NCBI GenBank assembly: GCA_035500455.1
Contig: DATJXG010000347.1
Span: 1-31,196 of the forward strand
DNA length: 31,196 nt
Direction of reading: 5' to 3'
Source of the DNA: DATJXG01 sp035500455
GTDB taxonomy: Bacteria; Acidobacteriota; Terriglobia; Terriglobales; Acidobacteriaceae
Shown here: piece by piece, positions 17,120-23,663 of the stretch
How positions within the stretch are numbered: position 1 is the first letter of the stretch
Layout: every line of letters begins with the position of its first letter
Made by a program: the position numbers and the translations under genes
Notes under the pieces: model-generated
Databases searched by the model: none
What the model saw: the letters and a program-made list of their open reading frames with translations, nothing else
Told to the model about the DNA's origin: nothing

Positions 17120-18838
17120 TCAATACGCACCGCGATCAACGGCTAAGCCCGGCGCGACGCACTCGAAGTCATAGTTAGAGATCACCATTGACTTCACAAC
17201 CTTGTCTCCCGAAGCCCGCGCCGGACTGCCGTTTTGCAGATGGAAGTCCGGCATTTTAGAATCGGCCGCTACAAACTTCGGATCGGCGAAAACAGAGTTT
17301 GAATCGAATCGCACGCTCGCACTGCCTTTGCCCCCACACCAGAGATTGTTGCCGCCGCTAGTCGAAACTCCCGCTGCGGTGAATCCCGCTTCGCCGCCTG
17401 TGTACTTCGCGCTCGCTGCGGAGGCGCAGATGATATTGTTCCGAAAATCGACGCGGATCGGTCGCGCCGCGTTCTTCACATCATTCCAGATGGCGGCGTC
17501 ATTGCCCCAGGTGTTGCAGTTATAAAAGGTATTGTTCCAGACTTTCGCGTTCTGAAGATTCACCGAATTGTTCCGCCAGCATCCGCCCGCCGTGTTGTAG
17601 ACGACATTGCTCCAGATCAGAATTCCAGCGCCGCTGGTGTCGCCAATGTTGAGGCCGTGTTTAGCCACATCATGCACCAGGTTGTGGTGGATGCTCACGT
17701 TGTCGATGGTGGGCGTTACGTGGCCCGAATTATAGAGTTGAATGCCACTTCCGCCCGTGATTCGCTCGATGAGATTGTAGGCCAGTTCCCAGTCGGATCC
17801 GGAATCGATGTAGATGCCATGGTCCAGCAGCGTTTCGCCGCGGCTGCCCACGCCGGCGATATCGTGAATGTGATTGCCCAGCACCGCCTCATGATTGCCG
17901 TTTCCGGTAACTCCGGCGGCGCGGTTGCCGACCGCATCCGGCGCCGAAAGATCGTTGTTTACTACCCGCCAGTGATTCGAGCGCGACTCGAGGTTCACCG
18001 GCCCGTCATTGATGCCGCCGGTTGTGATCACGAGACTCGAAATCGTGATCCACTGTGAATATTTCGGATTGCCCGCCGCATCGAATGCCTGCCCGGAGTT
18101 CAAGCCATCGATCACGCCGAACACCTCTTTCCCCGGCGGATGAATCACGACCTTCTCACCGGGATACGCCGTGAATGAAATGGGCCCGCTGCCTTCCGCG
18201 CCGGTGGCGCCGGTGCCGGAGTTGCTGAAGAACTTCACGAAATACTGTCGGCCGGGATTGCCGAAGCCAATATCAGTCCATGTGCCACCGCGCAGGACAA
18301 CCACATCGCCCGGCCGCGCGGCTCCCCAAACCCCCGTGAGAGCGCCAGCAGACGTCTGCACGTGCCGCCACGGGTGCGCGATGTCTCCCGCCACCGCGGT
18401 CGCGTCGTCGCCAGTAAGGCTCACAAACAAAATCCTTCCGGGATTCACGAGGAAGGTCTGCGGCGTGAACGAACTCGACCTCCGATCGCCGACCCGTACC
18501 TCGATTGCCAAAGCCGCGCCTGCCGCTGAATTTCCCAAATGCCCGACCTGAACCGTGATCTGCTCCACATCGTGCCGGCCCTGGCTTGGACCCAGATAGA
18601 GGTAGCCGGCAACTTCCACTCCGCCGATGAAAACCTTAGTGGTAGATCCGAGTCCTGAAGGGTCACCGAAATTCTTTCCGAAGATCGAGAGGTACGCGCC
18701 ATTGTCGTTTTCCCCGCCTCGGTTCGGGCCGGAAAGAAGATCGGTGTACAGAACCAGCGGAGCGCGCACCGCCTGCCCCGATGCTGCAACCGGCAAAAGC
18801 AGCCCCAGCGCTGCGAGCGTCATGAGCAGTTTAGTCAT
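17120..18838 (-). CDS. Exported right-handed parallel beta-helix protein (candidate polysaccharide lyase)
   Basis: This 572-residue protein has a signal peptide (LMTLAALGLLLPVAASGQA) and an N-terminal IPT/TIG-like domain (about residues 25-125, with GKNFGD and VFIGGVEV). A typical beta-helix entry follows (LFVSLTGDDAT, PWRHVQTSAGAL, ARPGDVVVLRGGTWTD), then many short Asn/Ile/Gly-rich rungs to the C-terminus (for example NRIAGV-like HDIAGVGSRG and HNLVHDVAKHGLNIGD). Beta-helix proteins of this shape include polysaccharide lyases and C5-epimerases, and the downstream GH105 makes a uronate lyase plausible. Catalytic residues cannot be assigned by eye. ATG 18838 overlaps the amidohydrolase stop by 8 bp (ATGACTAA), showing translational coupling. 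The longer upstream frame is a shadow of the amidohydrolase gene. Confidence 0.85.
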   Translation of the reverse strand: MTKLLMTLAALGLLLPVAASGQAVRAPLVLYTDLLSGPNRGGENDNGAYLSIFGKNFGDPSGLGSTTKVFIGGVEVAGYLYLGPSQGRHDVEQITVQVGHLGNSAAGAALAIEVRVGDRRSSSFTPQTFLVNPGRILFVSLTGDDATAVAGDIAHPWRHVQTSAGALTGVWGAARPGDVVVLRGGTWTDIGFGNPGRQYFVKFFSNSGTGATGAEGSGPISFTAYPGEKVVIHPPGKEVFGVIDGLNSGQAFDAAGNPKYSQWITISSLVITTGGINDGPVNLESRSNHWRVVNNDLSAPDAVGNRAAGVTGNGNHEAVLGNHIHDIAGVGSRGETLLDHGIYIDSGSDWELAYNLIERITGGSGIQLYNSGHVTPTIDNVSIHHNLVHDVAKHGLNIGDTSGAGILIWSNVVYNTAGGCWRNNSVNLQNAKVWNNTFYNCNTWGNDAAIWNDVKNAARPIRVDFRNNIICASAASAKYTGGEAGFTAAGVSTSGGNNLWCGGKGSASVRFDSNSVFADPKFVAADSKMPDFHLQNGSPARASGDKVVKSMVISNYDFECVAPGLAVDRGAY

Positions 18839-19781
18839 GCAACTCCAGCATCTTCGCCATCGTTCCGCCCAGCACGGTCTTGCGCGTCGCTGCCGGAACA
18901 TTGCACGCATCGAACATTGCCAGATATCGATGCAGAACATTTTCGATATTCTCCGTTCCGGTATCGCTTCCGAAAACCAGCTTGCTGAAGGGGCTGGGAT
19001 CGTTCGCCGGTTGCGCTTCCCACTCCACATCTGACCACCACAGAATCTTCTGGAAATCGCCGAGACGCCCAGCCATCTTCGGCAAAGTGGTGCCGCTGAG
19101 GTCGAAATAGACGTTCGGATTCCAGCGCGTCACCTCCGCGGCCCATTCGTATTCGGGATTGCCGAGGTGCGCCCCCAATACGGTAAGCTTGGGAAACTGC
19201 CGCGCAATTTCTTCCAGGTGGATCGGCCGCATCCGCCCGGAGGCGACGTTCTCCGCCTCATCGAACTTGCCGCGTCCGACGATGCCGGTGTGGAACATCA
19301 CAATCCATTTGTAGCCGCTCGCCAGCTCATAAACCGGAAAGTACTCGGGATCGCTGCAATTCCTTTTCATCGACGATATTTCGCCCAGCCCGCGATAACC
19401 CAGGTCGTGAAACTCTTCCATCTGCCGGATCGCCTCGGGCGCGTCCAGTTGTAGAGCGCCGAACGGAATAATCTGCCCGGGATGCGCCTTGGCCGCGTCC
19501 GCGACGATTTTGCGATGCTCAAAAGGCGTGAGGATGCAGCCGGCCAAATTCAGCCGGTCTGAAAGCTTCAGAAATGTGTCGAGGAAGCCCGGCTCTTGAT
19601 GCCGGTAGTGAACGTGCATGTCGATGATGCGGCCCAGCGCCGGCAGCTCGCTTGAAGGCTGGGAAGAAGCCGGGGAAGGGGTCTGGGGCAGAGCAGAGGA
19701 CTTCGCCAGCAGCGGCCAGTTCAACCCCAGCGCGGCCATGACCCCGGCCCGGCTGAAAAATGTACGCCGCGATGTCTTCAT
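18831..19781 (-). CDS. Tat-exported Amidohydro_2 family hydrolase, copy B
   Basis: A TIM-barrel metal-dependent hydrolase of Pfam Amidohydro_2 (the family of L-fucono-1,5-lactonase and ACMS decarboxylase). The metal ligands are all present: DMHVH (His56, His58), FHTG (His164), GAHLGNPEY (His205) and FGSDTG (Asp273). A twin-arginine signal (TSRRTFFSRAG plus hydrophobic core) exports it folded. It is a clear paralogue of the next gene upstream, 6 bp away, sharing motifs such as LTPFE, YFPVYELA and RWNPNV.FDLSG (dot marks Y/F). The Pro/Ser-rich linker at residues 31-45 is specific to this copy. Its stop is overlapped by the beta-helix start. The substrate is unknown; a sugar-lactone or N-acyl substrate is possible. 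Confidence 0.9.
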   Translation of the reverse strand: MKTSRRTFFSRAGVMAALGLNWPLLAKSSALPQTPSPASSQPSSELPALGRIIDMHVHYRHQEPGFLDTFLKLSDRLNLAGCILTPFEHRKIVADAAKAHPGQIIPFGALQLDAPEAIRQMEEFHDLGYRGLGEISSMKRNCSDPEYFPVYELASGYKWIVMFHTGIVGRGKFDEAENVASGRMRPIHLEEIARQFPKLTVLGAHLGNPEYEWAAEVTRWNPNVYFDLSGTTLPKMAGRLGDFQKILWWSDVEWEAQPANDPSPFSKLVFGSDTGTENIENVLHRYLAMFDACNVPAATRKTVLGGTMAKMLELHD

Positions 19782-19787
19782 GGGTCT

Positions 19788-20732
19788 TTATCCAATCTGC
19801 AAGATTTTCGAGAGCGTTCCGCCCAGAATCAACCGCTGGGTCGTTTCCGGCACGCCGCATGCTTCGAACATCGCCTGGTATTGCGTCAGCACGTGCTCCA
19901 CATCTTTCGGGCCGCTGTCGGAGCCGAACACCAGCTTGCTGAACGCGCTGGGATCGTTGTTGGGGTTCTCGGTGCCTTCGTCGGTGCCGCTCCACCAGAA
20001 ATACTTCGACATCTCGCCCAGCCGCCCGCTCAGCTTTTTCAGCGTTGAGCCGCTGAGATCGAAAAAGACATTCGGGTTCCAGCGGGCAATCTCCGCCGCC
20101 CAGTCGTACTCCGGATTGCCGCAATGCGCGCCGATCACCGTGATCTGTGGAAACCGCCGCGCAATCTCTTCCAGGTAAATGGCACGCATGCGATAGGACG
20201 CCACGTCCTCCGGCTCGTGAAACTTCTCGCGAAGCACAATGCCGGTATGAAAGAGCACCACCCACTGATAGCGGTTGGCCAGTTCATACACCGGAAAATA
20301 CGAGGGATCGGAGTACGGCTTTTTTACAAACTCCAGTTCGCCCAGGCCGCGATAACCGAGCGCGTGAAATTCTTCTACCTGCTTGGCGGCCTCGGGCGCG
20401 TCGAGATCAACATAGCCGAAGGGAACGATGTGCGTCGGATGCTGGCGCGCCGCTTCGGCAACCACTTGGCGGTTCTCGAACGGCGTCAGCATGCAGCCGG
20501 TAAGATTTAGCTTCTCCGACATCCGCAGAAACTCATCCAGATAGCCGGGATTCTTCGGCTCGAAGTGGGTGTGTATATCAACAATGTGCTGCTTAGGCGG
20601 CGCCGGTGGCGAACCTTCCGCGAGCGTACTGGCAGACGCGATTCCACTGCCAGCGAACGGAAGCGCGGCAGTGATCGCAGCGGTTTTCACCGAGGCTTCG
20701 AGAAACTTACGGCGTGAGATTGACTCTTTCAT
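19788..20732 (-). CDS. Tat-exported Amidohydro_2 family hydrolase, copy A
   Basis: Paralogue of the adjacent downstream gene, with 314 residues. The metal-binding set is DIHTH (His54, His56), FHTG (His162), GAHCGNPEY (His203) and FGSDSG (Asp272). The Tat signal is SRRKFLEAS followed by an Ala-rich core. It differs from copy B in the insert after FWWSG (a negatively charged stretch, TDEGTENPNND) near the expected active-site rim, so the two copies may have different substrates. It is 12 bp from the MFS transporter stop upstream and 6 bp from copy B downstream, well inside one operon. The start ATG 20732 has only a weak Shine-Dalgarno (GGA), consistent with coupling to the upstream gene. Family membership is firm and the reaction is unknown. 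Confidence 0.9.
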   Translation of the reverse strand: MKESISRRKFLEASVKTAAITAALPFAGSGIASASTLAEGSPPAPPKQHIVDIHTHFEPKNPGYLDEFLRMSEKLNLTGCMLTPFENRQVVAEAARQHPTHIVPFGYVDLDAPEAAKQVEEFHALGYRGLGELEFVKKPYSDPSYFPVYELANRYQWVVLFHTGIVLREKFHEPEDVASYRMRAIYLEEIARRFPQITVIGAHCGNPEYDWAAEIARWNPNVFFDLSGSTLKKLSGRLGEMSKYFWWSGTDEGTENPNNDPSAFSKLVFGSDSGPKDVEHVLTQYQAMFEACGVPETTQRLILGGTLSKILQIG

Positions 20733-20744
20733 GTCCGGTTTCGC

Positions 20745-22046
20745 TCAAATCGCTCGAACTACTCCCATCTGCGTCGCCCGCGTATTTCGCACCAGCCACA
20801 ACACCAGCAGCATTGCGACGAATGGCACGACCCCCGCCACAACCACAATCCCGTCAAAAGAGTGCGACGCCGGCACATGCGGCAGATCGGAAAAATATCC
20901 GATCAGCCTGAAGGCGATAATGGTGCCGATTCCAGCCGCGGTGCCGCTCATGCCGCTTACCGTCGCCACCGACCGGCTGAAGAAGAGGTCGGAAGGCAGT
21001 ACATTCGCGATGGTTGAAAACGACGCATAGGCAAAGGTAGAGAGCGCGAACAGAATTGTGATCGAATACAGATTCACCGTAAAGATGGTCGGAATCAGCA
21101 GCAGCACGCCAAACCCTCCGAACACCACCAATGCCTTGCGGGCCGCCCCCAGCGACCATCCCCGCTTGATGAGCAATCCCGAAACTGTGCCTCCGAAAAA
21201 GTTCCCCAGGTCGGCGGCAATAAACGGCACCCACACCGCGATCAGCCCGCTGCGCAAAGAAATGCCCTTCGCCACCAGGTAAATGGGGAACCAATCCGTT
21301 ACAAAGAACCACACCGGATCGGTAAGCCCTTTCGCAATGATCGTTCCCCACGTCTGCGGAAGCTTCAGCAGGGTCCGCCACGATTGAAAGCCGGCCTTGT
21401 CTTCTCCGGCGGCGTGCTCTGCCGCGTCCGCGAGTATCATCTGCAACTCGCCCTCGCCGATGCGGGGATGTTCCTGCGGCCGGTAATAAAACTTTCGCCA
21501 CAACACCAGCCAGAGAAACCCCAGCAGGCCGGGAATCACAAAAGCGGGCCGCCATCCCCAGCGGAAATAGATCGCCAGAACGATAAACGGCGCAATAGCT
21601 CCGCCGATCGACGAGCCGCTGTCAAACAGCGCGGTGGCCAACCCGCGCTCGCGCTTGGGAAACCATTCGGACACGGCCTTGGTCGCGCCCGGCCAGTTGG
21701 CCGATTCGCTCGCGCCCAGCAACGTGCGAAACGTGGCGAAGCTGAAAAATCCGCGCGCGAACGATGTCACCACTGCCACCGTGGAGTACAGAAACACGGT
21801 GATGCTCAAGCCCCGCCGCGTGCCGATGCGATCGACCATCCGCCCCAGAATCGTCTGGCCCACGGAATACCCAACCCGAAAGCCGATCAGGATGTTGGCG
21901 TAATCGGCGTTGGTCCAGTGGTATTCAAGCTTCAGGAATGGCGCGAGAAGAGACAGCGTCTGCCGGTCAACATAATTAATGATCGTCGAAAGAAACAGCA
22001 TTCCCCCGATCCACCAGCGCAGGTTCGCAATGGGACGGGCGCTCAT
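20745..22046 (-). CDS. MFS transporter, anion:cation symporter (hexuronate/ExuT-like) family
   Basis: This 433-residue inner-membrane protein has about twelve hydrophobic segments. ACS-family signatures are present: NYVDRQTLSLLAP in TM1, GRMVDRIGTRRG in loop 2-3 and GASESANWPGATKAVSEWFP in TM4/5, followed by GLATALFDSGSSIGG. This family imports hexuronates, galactonate, glucarate and other organic anions with protons. It fits uptake of an unsaturated uronate product, or an aldonic acid, released in the periplasm by neighbouring exported enzymes. The gap to nagB-like gene 1 upstream is 3 bp and to amidohydrolase A downstream 12 bp. The exact acid carried cannot be told from sequence. Confidence 0.93.
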   Translation of the reverse strand: MSARPIANLRWWIGGMLFLSTIINYVDRQTLSLLAPFLKLEYHWTNADYANILIGFRVGYSVGQTILGRMVDRIGTRRGLSITVFLYSTVAVVTSFARGFFSFATFRTLLGASESANWPGATKAVSEWFPKRERGLATALFDSGSSIGGAIAPFIVLAIYFRWGWRPAFVIPGLLGFLWLVLWRKFYYRPQEHPRIGEGELQMILADAAEHAAGEDKAGFQSWRTLLKLPQTWGTIIAKGLTDPVWFFVTDWFPIYLVAKGISLRSGLIAVWVPFIAADLGNFFGGTVSGLLIKRGWSLGAARKALVVFGGFGVLLLIPTIFTVNLYSITILFALSTFAYASFSTIANVLPSDLFFSRSVATVSGMSGTAAGIGTIIAFRLIGYFSDLPHVPASHSFDGIVVVAGVVPFVAMLLVLWLVRNTRATQMGVVRAI

Positions 22047-22049
22047 CTT

Positions 22050-22802
22050 TTATTTCGTCACGGTCAGTTCCGGACTCAACAGCGCGGCCGAGTCTGGATC
22101 CAGAAAAATCGTCGCGTTGGCGTGGGTGCGCAAGATCGAGGCCGGCGCCATCGGCGAAATCGGCCCTTCGAAGCACGCTTTCACCGCCTGCGCCTTGCGC
22201 CCGTCGGGCACCACCGCGATGATCTCCTTCGCTTTCAGAATCTGGCGTACCGACATCGAGATCGCCTGCCGTGGAACCTCAGAGGCGTCAGCGAACCAGC
22301 CCTCGTTCACCTGCTGTTGCCGGCACGCCTCATTCAACTCGACGATCAGGTATGGGTCGGATATTTCGAAATCGGCCGGCGGATCGTTAAACGCCAGGTG
22401 GCCATTTTCTCCCACGCCGACGAATGCAATGTCAATGGGCGCCGCATTCAACTCTGCTCCGATCCGCCGCGCCGCCCCCGCGGGATCTCTTCCCGGATCC
22501 AGCAGGTGGTAGCGCGTGACTCCGGTTTTGCTGATGAACCTGTCCAGCAGATATTTGCGGAAGCTGGCGGGATGGCTCTGCGGCAGGCCCACATATTCAT
22601 CCAGGTGAAACATCTCAACCGCCGGCCAGTCGATGCCGGGAGCGCTGGTAAGTGCCTCCAGAAATTCGAACTGTGAAGCGCCGGTGGCCGCGATGATACG
22701 CGCCACGCCTTTTTGGCGAATTACTTTTCGAATCGACCATGCAGCCTGTTCCGCCGCCGCCTTCCCTAGAGAAACCTTGTCTTCCAGAACTCTGATCTGC
22801 AC
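22050..22802 (-). CDS. NagB-like glucosamine-6-phosphate deaminase family protein 1
   Basis: NagB/RpiA-fold protein of 250 residues. Compared with E. coli NagB, HLDEYVGLP retains the base Asp (Asp68, like Asp72) and GVGENGHLAFNDP retains His135 (like His143). However, the position of Asp141 is Asn133 and that of Glu148 is Asp140. The phosphate-loop region reads AATGASQ instead of the usual TGGTP type. The expected reaction is conversion of an amino-sugar phosphate to a ketose phosphate plus ammonia; the exact substrate (GlcN6P, GalN6P or other) is unsure. The start is GTG 22802 with AGGG 9 nt upstream. It lies 66 bp after a paralogue and 3 bp before the transporter. No NagA deacetylase or sugar kinase is present in the window. 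Confidence 0.85.
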   Translation of the reverse strand: MQIRVLEDKVSLGKAAAEQAAWSIRKVIRQKGVARIIAATGASQFEFLEALTSAPGIDWPAVEMFHLDEYVGLPQSHPASFRKYLLDRFISKTGVTRYHLLDPGRDPAGAARRIGAELNAAPIDIAFVGVGENGHLAFNDPPADFEISDPYLIVELNEACRQQQVNEGWFADASEVPRQAISMSVRQILKAKEIIAVVPDGRKAQAVKACFEGPISPMAPASILRTHANATIFLDPDSAALLSPELTVTK

Positions 22803-22837
22803 CGTTGTAATCCCTTCCCTAAGACTGTCTGCATCCT

Positions 22838-22852
22838 AGCTATCTAATAGCT
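22838..22852. promoter_or_regulatory. Short hairpin between the two nagB-like genes
   Basis: AGCTAT (22838-22843) and ATAGCT (22847-22852) are inverted copies around a 3-nt loop, in the 66-bp spacer between the paralogues. No T-run follows on the minus strand. It could modulate relative expression of the two deaminases or be incidental. Confidence 0.3.
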
Positions 22853-22868
22853 GGCGGCTTTCACGAAA

Positions 22869-23663
22869 CTAGTTCAGCCCGAGCATCGCCGCCGAGTCGG
22901 CGTCGAGGTACAAGCGCGCATCCGGATGTGTGCGGATCAGTGACGCTGGGCATGTCTCCGAGATCGGCCCCTCCAGCGTGTTACGCACCGCCTCCGCCTT
23001 TCGCGATCCCGGCACGCAACAAATAATGTGGCTGGCGTTCACCAGCGCCGGACAGGTCACCGCGAATCCTTGCTTGGGTACGCTTTCAAAGTCCGGCCAG
23101 TGCCCTTCCGCCACCTGCTGCATCCGGCATTTCTCGTCGAGCGTGACAACTTTGACGATCTCAGGATCGACAAAATCCGCTACGTGCGGATCATTGAACC
23201 CAATGTGCCCGTTCTCACCGATTCCAAGGAACGACACGTCAATCGGCCGCTCCGATAAAAGCCGCGCGTAGCGCCCGCACTCTCCCGCCAGGTCTGGAGC
23301 GTTCCCCATGATGTAATGCGCCTTCCGCGGATGCACCACATCCGCCAAATTCCGCTTCACCCATCCGCCAAAACTCTCACCATGCGAAAGCGGCAGCCCG
23401 GCATATTCATCGACATGAAAAATTTCCACTAAGTCCCAGTCAATCTCCGCGTCGGACGTAAGGTTCGCGATCATATCCAGCTGCGAGTTTGCCGCCGAAA
23501 ACATCAACCGTGCGCTGCCTTTTTCCTGAATCACCCGTTGGATCGCCGCACTGGCAATTCGCGCCGCCTCCTGGCCCAGCGCCTCTTTCGTCGCATACAC
23601 CGCAACCCTCAGCGCTTCCAGCTCAAACTTCTTAATAGGCTCGTTCATGATTGCCGCGCGCAT
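22869..23663 (-). CDS. NagB-like glucosamine-6-phosphate deaminase family protein 2
   Basis: A 264-residue paralogue of the adjacent gene. FHVDEYAGLP holds the base Asp85. GIGENGHIGFNDP holds His153, with Asn151 and Asp158 at positions occupied by Asp and Glu in E. coli NagB. Its phosphate-loop region is more divergent (FSAANSQ, no Gly-Gly). The C-terminal signature, ending in PASLIRTHPDARLYLDADSA, is conserved with copy 1. The start ATG 23663 abuts the GH2 stop (23664-23666); ATG 23648 is an alternative, and neither has a strong Shine-Dalgarno, so coupling to GH2 translation is likely. The proposed role is amino-sugar phosphate deamination, but specificity may differ from copy 1. Confidence 0.85.
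   Translation of the reverse strand: MRAAIMNEPIKKFELEALRVAVYATKEALGQEAARIASAAIQRVIQEKGSARLMFSAANSQLDMIANLTSDAEIDWDLVEIFHVDEYAGLPLSHGESFGGWVKRNLADVVHPRKAHYIMGNAPDLAGECGRYARLLSERPIDVSFLGIGENGHIGFNDPHVADFVDPEIVKVVTLDEKCRMQQVAEGHWPDFESVPKQGFAVTCPALVNASHIICCVPGSRKAEAVRNTLEGPISETCPASLIRTHPDARLYLDADSAAMLGLN

Noticed and set aside
19519..20265. 248-codon minus-strand frame bridging the two amidohydrolase genes, which could suggest a fusion or frameshift
   Set aside because: It is an alternative frame of the same strand. Both amidohydrolases are complete with all metal ligands, and this frame has none.
21384..22676. 430-codon plus-strand frame opposite the MFS and nagB-like genes
   Set aside because: Crosses the junction of two well-supported genes on the other strand; Arg/Pro-rich composition typical of high-G+C shadows.
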